Below, piece after piece: positions 35,570 through 46,451 of a stretch of 64,000 bases of DNA. Under the pieces are notes generated by a model. It had not been told where the DNA came from, made no database searches, and worked only from the letters and a program-made list of their open reading frames with translations. The stretch spans positions 4,799,528-4,863,527 of the forward strand of contig CM064666.1 in NCBI GenBank assembly GCA_032717465.1, written 5' to 3'. Each line of letters begins with the position of its first letter. The first letter of the stretch is position 1. The stretch is from Coenobita brevimanus. Its lineage: Eukaryota > Arthropoda > Malacostraca > Decapoda > Coenobitidae. The translations under genes were made by a program, and so were the position numbers.

Positions 35570-36340
35570 CAAAAGGAACAGTAATTATGATAAAAGGTAA
35601 AAGGCAAAGGAAGATTTATGAGTTTAGAAGACTTAACTGAAAGGAGTTTAAACTGACATGACACTGCAGACAAAACTAAAGGGAAAAGAAAAAATGGAAA
35701 GAAAAAATTAGTAGAACAAACGAAAGGCACGGGAAGACGAGATTAAGAGATGGAAAAAGACGGATTGAGAGAAAAAGGTGGAGTAAGAGTGAGGAAAGGG
35801 AACCAAGAATAATGAAGAAAAAAGGAGGAAAAGAGCAGGAGGAAATGAAACAGCAAACGATTAGGAAAGATGAAGGGGAGGGATCAGAGAAGAAGAAAAA
35901 AACAAGGGAGGGGGAAGGAAGGTGAGGAAACAGAGAGGAGAGGAGGGAGCAGACAAGGAGGTAGAAGGAAAGAGGAGAAGAATTAGAGGAGAAGAGGAAG
36001 GAACAGAAAAGAAAGGAAGTGAGGAAACAGACAAAGAGGAAGAAAGGAGGAAGAGAGGAGAAGGGGAGGAAGCAAGAATGATGGGAGAAAATAGCCAAGG
36101 AAATCTGGAAAGACTGTCGAAGGAAGGTGAAAAACAAGGGGACAAAGGAAGAAGTGAGGGAAGAAGAGGAAGCAAACAGAGGACAGGGAAATGAGAAAGG
36201 GCTGGTTCTTAAATGGAAAGAAGAGAGAAGACACGAAGGAAAAAAACTTAAGAAATGAAGAGTCTGAAGGAGCAAAGGAGTTCAAGTAAGAAGGAACGGG
36301 GAGAGTAGAGAAGTGTTGGAGATACTGTAGAACAACGAGG

Positions 36341-36411
<71 letters not shown>
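35570..36411. repeat. Purine tract ending in GA microsatellite
   Basis: About 770 bp almost wholly A and G on the plus strand, then (GA)n at 36343-36411. Long frames on either strand (up to 199 codons, Ser/Phe/Leu-rich on the minus strand) reflect composition. Long homopurine DNA can adopt triplex structure. That is inference only. Confidence 0.8.
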
Positions 36412-36418
<7 letters not shown>

Positions 36419-37140
36419 AATCAGAATTTATTTCCCATTATTAGAATGGTTATTCTTTATAGAACACAGTCATTAATCAATGGTAAATTACAGATTACTT
36501 AAAATTATCTAATGTAAATATACAGCTGATTCTTAGTTGGCGTAAATATATAATACAAACATTTTTTCAGCTATAAGTATGGAGAACGAACTGATTACTG
36601 AAATGGTAATATTCCAAGTGCTTAATAAATGAAGATATGCCACAAACATTGTTTATATTACATGGAAGGCTCTTCCAGAACCTCGGTCCAGCCACCTGAA
36701 GGGACCTTGCCCCGATCCAAGTGCTGATAATTAGAACATAGTGATGTCGTTGCTTGTGTTAACATTGTAGATTTCACTTACTGTTGGCAGTGAGAATAAC
36801 AAGCCTAGTACCCTTTTGTGTATGATGTTGAAAACTGTTAACCTTGAATCATACATATACAACAAATCAATAATGAACCAATCTAATTCATTTAAATATG
36901 GTTTAACAATGCCGTGAACGTTTGAAATGACTCCGTGTTCATTTCTGTATTTCTCCCACCTTTGCTACCTAACAGTGATTTGAACATAACACACGAACGT
37001 ATGAAGTGTTTCTGCACCATCAAACGAAGTCGGAATACCGCTCCTGTGTTCCATGATATGACTTTGAGTGAATATTTGTAATGCGTTACTGTCTATATTC
37101 CCCCACAGAGTATGATGAATTTAAAATACTGCGTAGCTTA
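36412..37140 (-). mobile_element. Non-LTR retrotransposon 3' remnant
   Basis: Minus-strand translation gives HKRVLGLLFSLPTVSEIYNV near 36760-36820 and VAGPRFWKSLPCN, ISSFIKHLEYY near 36610-36690. These resemble the C-terminal region after the thumb of LINE reverse transcriptases (KR-hydrophobic helix, then FWxSLP, then FKxxLxxY). Its 3' end has AATAAATTCTGATTCTGATT running into the GA tract. Upstream blocks are too decayed to place it in a clade. Confidence 0.55.
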
Positions 37141-37381
37141 GCTTTCCAACAACCCTGAAATGGCTACCGGGTAATTCACCTGTCACCCATCATGGCAGTG
37201 CATATTGCCCTTTTATGCCCATAAGTAGCCCATGAACAGAAAAAATAAGCAGTGATTCACGGATGTTCCTGATCATGTATGCGCATCCGTACAAGAATTA
37301 TTATCTGAAGTGAGTGACAAAAACAAGCAATTTTTAGCACAAAGATCAAAAAAAAAATTTCTTAACGATGCAATCAATCCG

Positions 37382-37473
<92 letters not shown>

Positions 37474-37482
37474 ATATATATA
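37141..37482. other. AT microsatellite and short unassigned DNA
   Basis: (AT)n at 37383-37471 directly precedes the 3' end of an inverted SINE. Nothing else recognised. Confidence 0.7.
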
Positions 37483-37880
37483 ATCTCATCAGCCGTTTGA
37501 GTGTCCACTGCAGGACCGGCCTATCCCTACCGAGGTGGGGATGATACAGCCAAGGTATCTCTACCAAGTGGCTTAGGCTGTCTAGTAGAGATTGTATGTA
37601 GGGTGAGAAGTGCTTGTAAGTGTAATTGTAGTGTTGGAGAGGCTTTGGATGTGTGTGTAGTCTGTGAACCAAGTGCAATCGGCCCACGCAAGCCGACTGG
37701 GTGCAAGCATACTTTTTAGCATGGGACACTGGTTCAACCACAGCACCCCTTGTGTCCGCCAATGCAGTACATGGCCAGATGAACGCTTCCAAAGTTTATT
37801 ACCTTGTCGGGGCGCGAACCCTCTCTGTGTACGAACATGCACACTTGTTCTGGTGTCAACATCTTTTTCCATATGAAGTT
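37483..37880 (-). mobile_element. tRNA-derived SINE, copy a
   Basis: Inverse orientation of copies b and c. The minus strand shows GTGTGCATGTTCGTACAC (anticodon-arm region) and B box GGGTTCGCGCCCC. A body follows with GGTTGAACCAGTGTCCCATG, CAAGTGTAATTG-type and CACTTCTCACCCTACATACA words, ending GTTTGAG/GGCTGATGAGA. The A-box half is eroded. The 3' end touches an AT microsatellite, as in the other copies. Confidence 0.75.
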
Positions 37881-38640
37881 GTAGTATCACACATTGTACA
37901 TAATAATTTTTAAAGTTGTTTAGTCATAATTAACAGTGTGTAAGAAGTGTGAATGATGAACAACCAAATATCATTTCGCTGTTAGCTTTGGTACAGAAAG
38001 AAGGTGGATGGCAGACCATAAGTGCCACCCTGTTTCAATTATAAAATGAAGGTTAGGAAAAGTGAAAAGATATCTGAATAGTGCGTAAGTGTAAAGTCCT
38101 GGGGAACCATTTATTATGTTGGTATATGTGAATGTACTTAATACCATTTTATAGAGGTGTATAATGTGCTAGTAGAGTTGTCATTTATCTCTACTTTTTG
38201 CATAAGCCCAGAGTATATGTAAATGCTTGGCACCTCATTTTAGCTGACCTCAGCACCGCGCCCTAGTCGGCTCGGTGAGCATAGAGCGTCAGAAGGCGTT
38301 TTATAGTTATTAAGGGAGGTGGTATCGTTCTTACATATCTCTCGGGTCGCAGTTATATTATTCTGTACCCAGTGAAGAGAGGTTTAATCTGCTCATTTCT
38401 GTCACCTTACGCTACCACTTAATAACAGACCAGCTTCCACCTTCTAGTGGCAGAGGACCTTTGGTGGGAAGTGTCGGGCAGTGACGGCAAGTAGCTGACG
38501 TGTACTACAGACAGTGTCGTCGATCTCCAACACGGTGTTCTAGTTATACTATAACAGCAGAACACATAATATTTATTGGTGCTAGCGGTGGCACGATATT
38601 TAGTGCTAGCCGTGTACCGATACACACACTACAACTGTAT
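37881..38640. other. No gene recognised
   Basis: No element end, repeat or coding motif seen. Confidence 0.5.
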
Positions 38641-38650
38641 CACAGAGGCT

Positions 38651-38692
<42 letters not shown>

Positions 38693-38702
38693 AGCCTCTG
38701 TG
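38641..38702. repeat. Perfect 62-bp palindrome around an AT tract
   Basis: CACAGAGGCTCC (38641-38652), (AT)19 (38653-38690) and GGAGCCTCTGTG (38691-38702) form a perfect palindrome. The right arm is the first 12 bases of SINE copy b and the left arm is the same sequence inverted. Confidence 0.95.
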
Positions 38703-39068
38703 GTACAATGGTAGAGTGTGCGTTTCGCACGCTGGTGAGCTCGGGTTAGTCTCCCGTCAGAGTTGTAAAAACTCTGGGACGGTCCACCTAGCCACTTGCT
38801 ACTTTGGAGACACAAGGGGTGCTGTGGTTGAACCAGTGTCGCATACTAGTATGCTTGCACCCAATCGGCTTAAGGCGGGCCGATTACACTTGGTTTACAG
38901 ACTACACACACATCCAAAGCCACTACAACACTACAATTACACTCACAAGCACTTCTCACCCTACATACAGTCTCTACCAGACAGCCTAAGCCATTGGGTA
39001 GATATATATTGGCTGTATCGTCCCTGCTTCGGTAGGGATGGGCCTGTCCTGCAGTGGGTCACAACGGC

Positions 39069-39103
<35 letters not shown>
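38691..39103 (+). mobile_element. tRNA-derived SINE, copy b, with (ATG)n tail
   Basis: Head with A-box-like TGTGGTACAATGGTAGAGTG and a B-box-like CGGGTTAGTCTCC about 40 bp on. The body has GGGGTGCTGTGGTTGAACCA, CTACACACACATCCAAAGCC and CTCTACCAGACAGCCTAAGC, and ends with CGGCTGATGATG expanded to (ATG)n (39068-39103), then (AT)n. The total of about 400 bp matches copies a and c. All three share an RNA Pol III type internal promoter layout. Confidence 0.8.
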
Positions 39104-39690
<587 letters not shown>

Positions 39691-39779
39691 AAGAAGAGAT
39701 ATATATATGTATGCCCAGAGTCGGACACATACAAAAAAAAAAAAAAGTCACAGCAGCACCCTCCAACACTCGTGGGGAT

Positions 39780-41965
39780 GGTGGAGTAATGGTAGATTTG
39801 TACAAAGGATGGCTAGGGACACTAAGAAAATTGTGGCTGAACTAGAAACTAAGGATATTGAAAATGAATTGCTAAATCAAGAGATAAGAACGGCATACAC
39901 TACTGCTGAACTCATTCTGTAACCCATGAAGTAGCTTGAACAGCAGAATCACCGCAGCAGTGGACAGTGCCATGCTACAGCAACCAGCCCACCTCGTTTC
40001 ACTTTTCTCCTTTTGGGGGATTCCTTTCTACAGTGGGCTCTTCGGCCTGAGTTGGATGACAACTGCTCCATAATGATCATTAATGGAGCAAATATGGACA
40101 TGTTTAGATGCTGAGTGAATGAGAAAGTCAATAGGATTCACAGTGAATGTGTAAAATATTGAGGCAAGCATGACATCTTGGACGAAAACTTAACTAAAAA
40201 TATTCTTGCTGATGTGGGCTCACTCGTCAGTGACCTTAATGAGAAGGACATCAATATGTGTGTGTCAGGTAGTGTCGACTCTGATGTTACAGAGAATACA
40301 AGCTAAAATGAGACTATAATGATCACTTAAACAAATGGGGTGACTCTAATGGGATAAAAAATAAAAACCGATCCTAAGTTCAGGCTTGGCAGAGGTGAAT
40401 TGGATGAACAATGCTTTGAGGTAGAGGAAAACAGTCTGTCCTCTACATTAAGGAGGTTAGGTGTCATTTGGCCATTAACTTGTATTGAAACAGAATGTCT
40501 TGAATTCCAACTGTATAAAAACTGGGACACAGTATAGAGGCTTCTCAACACCCCATCCACCAGAAACTCAAACAGTGATTCGCGGTCAGCACGTGACAGT
40601 AGGAGATGCCCAACACGGGATAATCCCTATCAGCATGCCTGCTCAGAAGTTGCCTCTTATGCCTCATCTAGCAGAGTGCTCCGAGATGCCCCCTCCAGAC
40701 CCCAACACAAGGACAGCGAGGACCTAGGAAAGGTGATGACTGTCAACCATACAATGGCAGAAGAATGATCAAGATGACCATGGAGCCCACTCGAGGCCCA
40801 GCGGCCCAATAAATAGATGATGGGGAATCAGATGGGGTGATGTCAGTCCCACGAAAACCACTGGCTGGCGGGGGACTGATCAAGGCCACCATGGGACCCC
40901 CTCCAGGCCCAATAGCAAAATGTAGAAACAGTATAGGTGATTCCACTCCCACTCAACTCACTGTGTGGTGGGGGACTGATAAGAGGCGGCTAGAAGTATT
41001 GACACAACTATGGCCAGCAGACCACCATTTACCCAAGTTCTACACACTTACTTACACGAGCTCTCAACATGGTGATTACAATCATCATCAAGCCAACTGT
41101 AGGTCTCACAACAAGGTGAAGTGTTCTGTGATACAGGGAAAGCTTATGTCACCACTGCAACCCCTAGGGACTTGGCAAGGAAGGTAGTGCCGTGGATATA
41201 ATGCAGGAAAAAGGAACAACCAGATAAGTTGCCATATTAATGCTCAAAATCTCTTAGCTAAAAAGGATGACTTAGATCTAGTTGACGAGAACAAAAGTTT
41301 TGAATTGTGTGAGTGAAACCTGGCGAACTCCTTATGTTTCAAAATAACATACTTCTATACCAAACTATGAGGGTTTTCAGATGTGACAGGGGTAGAGGAG
41401 TTGGTGTATGTATTTACATCAAGGATAGCTTTACTGTTACCCCTGTAATGTACGGTAACTATTGATAGGTCGGAAGAAATTTAGAATATGTGGACTGCGG
41501 TACAGTTCTGCAAATTACCTTCTGTTGTAGGTTGTCTGTACCGCAAACTCTCACACATTTGACTACATAACTGAAGTTTCTATTTTCATATGTTTACGTA
41601 ATCAGTAAGATGAAGCAAATTATAATGTGTTAAACTAACACAGTAAATTGATAAACCTTCACCCACTTATTCTACACTACTTGATTTAATTGTGACAAAT
41701 AAACCTGATTCAGCTGTCAATTCTGACACAAGCTCTTCCCCGTTGGCAGACCATAACCTTATTTCTGTCACATTAGACTTATGTAAGCCAAAACGACAAC
41801 CTACAACTAAAACTTTTCGGCAATAAGAAAATTACTTCCCTGGTATACTGTGTAATTTGTTTACAGCAGATATTGGTAATCTAAATAATATATTTGCAAC
41901 TGATAACAGTGGCACACAGGTTCAAATATTTATTGATGTTTTTGGTGTACGTTTAGATTCCGGTA
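39780..41965 (+). mobile_element. CR1-like LINE, ORF1 and endonuclease (pseudogene)
   Basis: Two coding regions are recognisable. ORF1 (about 39800-40730) has a charged helical start (KKIVAELETKDIENELLNQE) and a segment with LLLGDSFLQW, then DILDENLTKNILADVGSLVS. This resembles the SGNH esterase-like domain found in CR1-type ORF1. Imperfect ~105-bp direct repeats follow (about 40766-40990). The endonuclease part has INAQNLLAKKDDLDL (41230-41280), RGRGVGVCIYIKDSF-type words in a shifted frame, TLLDLIVTNKPDSAVNS and ADHNLISVTLDL (about 41745-41785), the last being the conserved SDH block of APE endonucleases. Stops and frameshifts are frequent. The reverse transcriptase is missing because the Penelope-like element begins at about 41975. 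Confidence 0.75.
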
Positions 41966-41974
41966 ATAAATAAG

Positions 41975-43870
41975 TGAGATTACTCTTTTTCCCCTTGAAT
42001 CGGTAAATAAAACCCAAACTTGTAGACGAAGAATATATTTACCAAACAGTTTCGGTGGACACTGCCGCCATCTTCAGTGGTCAAGATAGAGAGAGGGAAT
42101 GACATATTGGCAATACAGGGGCTCCATTTTATGCGTGTGTGTGAGCGGGTGGGGTAAAGGGGAGGTGGGGTGAGGTGGATTGTAAGCGGGGATTTCCTAA
42201 AGGGGGGAAGGGAGGACATCACCAGACAGGTCAGGTGTAATTCCTGTCTGACCTCACCTGGGTCGGTCCGGGAAGGAACATTTCCAACAGGGACCTCATT
42301 ATAGGATCTAGCTTGTACATGCCTTCACTAAGGTTGAAATTCTCGTATTTTTTAATACACATGGCTTCAATAATCTTTCGTTTCCGAAAGTCATGACTTT
42401 TATACAGAAAGTGGCTACCTTGCCATTCAGTTCTGTGGTTGGCTTCACAAACATGATTAAATATTGCATTATTCAAATTACAGTTTTTAGGCATACTTAT
42501 GTTCCTTGATTCGTATTTCCAAACTTCGACCTGTTTCTCCTGTGTAAACTAGTTCACAATCTTTACAAGGATTTTTTTTATATGCCTGCATCTGAATATG
42601 CTGTACGTTTGTTCTTTACTAACATTGATCTGATGGTGGAGGTATACCTAAATGCTATATTTACATCACTACTGTAACCTATTAATTTTAACATATTCAA
42701 GTCTGCAACATAAGGCAAAGTGAGGAAGCGTTTCTTTTCTGTGCTGGGGTTTTTAGGTACGTAGTAAGATTGGCTAGCTTTAAAATATGCTTTTTTTATT
42801 ATCCTTTTGGGATACCTTAAGTTTTGGAAACGTTCCCAAATAAGATTATGTTCTTCTCGTATATGTTCTGGACTGCAAATTCTAAGGGCTTTAAGGAACA
42901 ATGATAACAGACAATTTTGTGACAGACTGATGATACGAAAAATAATGAATGGACAGGTTACAACTGATTGGTTTTCTATACACCTTAAAGGTAAGTGAAT
43001 GATTTATCTTCATCACCAGTACATCAAGAAAAGGAAGAACATCCCCGTTCTCCCACTCAACTTTAAATTTAATGAAGGGAGCAAGATTATTTAGGTGTGT
43101 AGAAAACTAGTCATAATTATCATGTGCTGAAGGCCAAAATGAAAATATGTCATCAACATAATGAAACCAAATGAGTTGAGGGGGAGAAACTCGTGGCAGT
43201 AGTTCTGTTTCAAAATGCTCCATATATAAATTGCTTAAAATGGGTAACAGTGGAGAACCCATACCCGCACCAAAACGTTGCATGTAGAAGTTGTTGTTGA
43301 ATGAAAAGGTATTCGATGTCACACACAATTTTACAAGTTCTATGAAACAGTCCGCTGGCATACCCACGTCAAGATCACATTCTGGCAATTTGTTAGCTAG
43401 AAAATCCAAAACATTGTTAATGGGAACTTTGGTAAACAATGAATCAACATCGAAGCTGGCCATTTTACAGAAGAAAAAGTCAAGTGATTAAATTTTCTCT
43501 ATAAAATTCAAGTTGCTTACGTGTGCTGAGGATACTGTACCTATTACAGGGGCTAATTTATTGGCAAGAAACTGTGATAACTTATATGTAAAACACCCAC
43601 ACTGTGAAATTATGGGACGCAATGGAATATTATCTTTATGGGTCTTTGGTAATCCATTTATATACTGTATGTTAATTTAGGGTTGATCTGAATGAACTTA
43701 TTGATACCTACATTAGGTACATTTTTCAACACTTCTTTCACTTTCTTGTTAAATGTTGAAGCAAGTCTCTTCAAAGGTGAGGATCGTAATTTTTCAAATG
43801 TTTGGTAAAAACATTCTTCATCTACAAGTGTGGGTTTTATTTACTATCTTTGATTTTCACGCAAGAGTGA
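41975..43870 (-). mobile_element. Penelope-like element (RT plus GIY-YIG), pseudogene
   Basis: The minus strand gives, in order, GLPKTHKDNIPLRPIISQCG and YKLSQFLANKLAPVIG (43650-43510), then MASFDVDSLFTKVP, RFGAGMGSPLLPILSNLYME and FHYVDDIFSFW (43463-43107, the Penelope-type reverse transcriptase with its YVDD site). A linker follows with RYPKRIIKKAYFKA (42901-42578). Then PCKDCELVYTGETGRSLEI and HVCEANHRTEW (42580-42400), the GIY-YIG endonuclease. The 3' region (41975-42230) has a CTGAAGA...CGAAAC pattern reminiscent of Penelope hammerhead ribozymes. Frameshifts and stops divide the frame. Confidence 0.88.
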
Positions 43871-43959
43871 TTCATCTGGCCATCCCCTTGAATCACTGAA
43901 GACCTGAAAGCATTAACGCAAGAGAGAGAGAGATGTCTTTTGTTACAGTCTCAGAAGTG

Positions 43960-44503
43960 ATATAAGTAACATATTTTGCAAGGCAAATATAAAACCTCAA
44001 GAAAATAGGTAAAAGGGATGCTTCGCAGAGTTAAGCAGACTGCTATAATCAATGGCTAGAGGAACATAATGGTGCCCAAGTTACATTAGCTCCTGAAGAT
44101 AAGATAATTATATTTAAAAGTGGAATTAGATATGGATTTAATGGTACAATTCACTTGGGAGGTCAAATTATTCTAATTTCAACAGGCGGAGCTAATCTTC
44201 TATGGAAAAATCCCCCTCCCTATCAAAAGAAGAAAAAAAAAATGACTCCGTAAACAAAAGTATTCATCATCACTAGCCAGTTACTACCCCTCTAGGATGT
44301 AATCTTTCATAATTTTTTTTATCACGATCAACATCTCGTCAACATTGAACTACAGTTAAAATAACCACAACGAATCTAAGGATAAGAAGGTCTATATATT
44401 TCATTGGTGAAATGATTTAATTAATCCAGTGGTCATCATTATAGCACCAATGCATCCAGCTATTTCTACTAAATGATAAGCGTGATGTCCATGTGAGTAT
44501 GCT
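43960..44503 (-). pseudogene. cox3: Mitochondrial cox3 pseudogene (partial)
   Basis: Minus-strand translation with the mitochondrial code gives GHHAYHLVE near the start. MMTTGLIKSFHQW, LTVVQCWRDVDRD and LHPRGVVTG follow. Then comes a shift to the LAPPVEIR, VPLNP, IPLLNMIILSSGANVTWAP region. These are N-terminal and central landmarks of cytochrome oxidase subunit III. A segment with runs of A and T near 44225-44240 replaces part of the gene, and the last third is missing or too decayed to read. Confidence 0.85.
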
Positions 44504-44506
44504 TTT

Positions 44507-45102
44507 AGTTAATTTCTCTTGCAAAAAAGATTGTTAAAACTGCAGACACATAAGGCTGAACAACTACAACAGCAGACTCGAGGAGAGGTAAAAGAACTTA
44601 GGCAATAAATAAAAGAATTAATCAATAAGAAGTTAGAGAAGGTTCTTTACCGCCTAAAATGGTTAATAATAATAAATGACCAGCTATTATATAGGCGAAT
44701 ATTTTTTCTAATAATTTCAATTAATGAAATATATGGTATTTAAACAGTATGGGTTCCTTGGGCAACTAACTGAGTAAATACATGTTGTGTATGATTAAAT
44801 CACCCATGAATCATTAAAGTTAATCAAAGAGGAACTGCAAGTCTTAACGTTATTACTTAGTGCCTGGATCTTGTTTACACAAGATAAAAGACCTATGGAA
44901 ATGCTAAATACAATAAAGGAAAATGGTGAACTAAAATGATAGTTCTTTGTCGGGTTGGCCCTAAAATAGGTTTCAATTCGAATGGAAAAACTTGGTGTAA
45001 ATAACGTAAAACTAAAAATCCTAATTACTCTAGAAAATTAATTTAACTTTAAATCTATTAAATCAAAAGAAGATTCAAAAATAGAGAATTGTCTTGCCAT
45101 CA
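44507..45102 (-). pseudogene. atp6: Mitochondrial atp6 pseudogene
   Basis: Starts MMARQFSIFESSFDL (45102 leftwards). It continues with LGPTRQRTIILV, LTLMIHGWFNHTQHVFTQLV and IAGHLLLLTILGG, and ends with LLESAVVVVQPYVSAVLTIF. These match the conserved ATP synthase subunit a blocks. The gene is shorter than the usual ~675 bp, with small deletions and stops. It directly abuts cox3, as in mitochondria. Confidence 0.85.
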
Positions 45103-45244
45103 TCAAAAAGAATCTTCAGTATTAATTGTATTTTTATGTGATCTAATTACTTTCGGAATCCTGATATAATAATGTCACAATAAAAATGGTAAATATACGC
45201 AAAAACATAATGACAGTCTAGTTGTATATCAGAGCTACTGCGGG
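45103..45244 (-). pseudogene. atp8: Mitochondrial atp8 pseudogene
   Basis: Lies between the trnD-like sequence and atp6, the expected place. A frame reading IPAVALMYN, then VIMFLRIFTIFIVTL, resembles the hydrophobic ATP8 peptide. Weakly conserved, so the call leans on position. Confidence 0.55.
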
Positions 45245-45315
45245 AATTGGATGATATCCTTTCATTACAACTTAAGCCTGACAGACTTATATTACGATTT
45301 AACTAAGCAGCCAAA
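45245..45315 (-). pseudogene. trnD: Mitochondrial trnD(guc) relic
   Basis: Minus strand TTAGTTAAATCGTAATATAA then anticodon loop CTGTCAG (anticodon GTC at 45280-45282), flanked by pairing TAAGT/GCTTA. D-arm and anticodon arm look like decapod tRNA-Asp. The acceptor stem is not convincing. It overlaps the nad2 end by about 10 bp, which marks the deletion junction. Confidence 0.6.
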
Positions 45316-45722
45316 GAATTATGATTATTAATGAAAGTAATAATCCCCCTCAAGAAAGCAGATTCTAGATAAGGCATAAATCACTTAAATCGTCGTTGGT
45401 TTCCAACAGAGAATACTATCTTACGAGATCTAAAAGTAAGAGATAGAACAGATACTCGAAGATAAAAGTACAGGGTCACAAGAACAGATCCTAACAATGC
45501 AATTAATAAAGAAAAATTACCAATTTCTAGTAATTCCTGAATAATCATTCACTTGGGTACAAAACCAGTAAAAAGAGGTAATCCTCCTACAGAAAGGAGA
45601 CAAAAAAGCTTAATATCTTTACTTTTGTAGGAAAATTATAATTCAAAATATGATTTTAAATGAAAAGCTTGTTTAAACTGAAAAAGAATAATAATAGATA
45701 AGGAAATCAGAGAATCAAATAT

Positions 45723-45812
<90 letters not shown>

Positions 45813-46255
45813 AAATTCTCTCTCAATTTAAGATTGCAGAAATAATTCATCCGTAATGAGTGAGTGAAGGAAATGTTAGAATTTTTCGTAGAGATGTTTG
45901 ATTAATTCCCCCAGTTGTCCCTAACATTGCTATCAATATTCTTATATAGTTGAATTACCCTTGTCCTTATTCTAAATGCATAGGAAAGAAAGAATAATGG
46001 TGCATTTTTTTTCATAATTATTAAAATCGTAGCTTTAGGTCAAAGCATCCTCCTACAGCTTGTGGAAGTCAAAAATGAAATAGAGCTCCCCCTAATGATA
46101 AAATTAAGGCCTAAAATGGAAAAATTCAAGCTACTTGTAAGTAAATTAATATAAAAGAAGCCAAAAATATAATACAAAGAAACCTTAAACTTGGATTTAA
46201 GAAATATTGTAAAGCAGCTTTGAGAAAAGATGATTATTTTTAGTGATTATAAGAG
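45303..46255 (-). pseudogene. nad2: Mitochondrial nad2 pseudogene with AT insertion
   Basis: The N-terminal part (46255-45810) gives KAALQYFLNPSLRF, GGALFHFWLPQAVGG and TGGINQTSLRKILTFPSLTH, YGWIISAI. The C-terminal part (45726-45303) gives SVGGLPLFTGFVPKWMIIQE, GSVLVTLYFYLRVSVLS and a stop. These are standard NADH dehydrogenase subunit 2 landmarks. An 83-bp AT microsatellite (45727-45809) sits in the middle, and several frameshifts occur. Confidence 0.85.
45727..45809. repeat. AT microsatellite within the NUMT
   Basis: Pure (AT)n separating two halves of nad2, so it arose or was inserted after nuclear transfer. Confidence 0.97.
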
Positions 46256-46267
46256 GAATGAAAGAAG

Positions 46268-46451
46268 TTTAACTCCAACCCATCTCAGGCTTTAGGATCT
46301 GAGTTGGTTTGGAGTTAAACTCACCGAAAAGGATTATAAGGGAGCTGATTCCAGGCTTTAGGATCTGAGATGGTTTGGAGTTAAACTCACCGAAAAGGAT
46401 TATAAGGGAGCTGATTCCAAAAAATAAAAAAAAAAAAAAAAAAAAAAAAAA
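46268..46451. repeat. 66-bp duplication with hairpin, then A run
   Basis: CAGGCTTTAGGATCTGAGWT...GGGAGCTGATTC occurs twice (46286-46351 and 46352-46417). The segment GTTTAACTCCAACCCATCTC (46268 on) pairs with GGTTTGGAGTTAAAC (up to 46320): 20 of 22 positions match around a 10-base loop. An A run follows at 46429-46451. Confidence 0.8.

Larger units (their letters stand above)
43960..46260 (-). other. Nuclear mitochondrial insert (NUMT), rearranged
   Basis: Minus-strand order: nad2, trnD, atp8, atp6, cox3. The last four follow the usual pancrustacean order trnD-atp8-atp6-cox3. In that ancestral order nad2 should be separated from trnD by trnW, trnC, trnY, cox1, trnL2, cox2 and trnK, all missing here. 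Reading requires TGA as Trp in several places, as in invertebrate mitochondria. Frameshifts and an internal AT microsatellite show that it is a nuclear pseudogene copy. Confidence 0.88.

Noticed and set aside
35676..36275. 199-codon Ser/Phe/Leu-rich frame resembling a membrane protein
   Set aside because: It is the complement of a homopurine tract. Open frames are expected from the composition.
45245..45315. Functional tRNA-Asp gene
   Set aside because: It lies in a decayed mitochondrial insert, lacks a convincing acceptor stem and overlaps the end of nad2.
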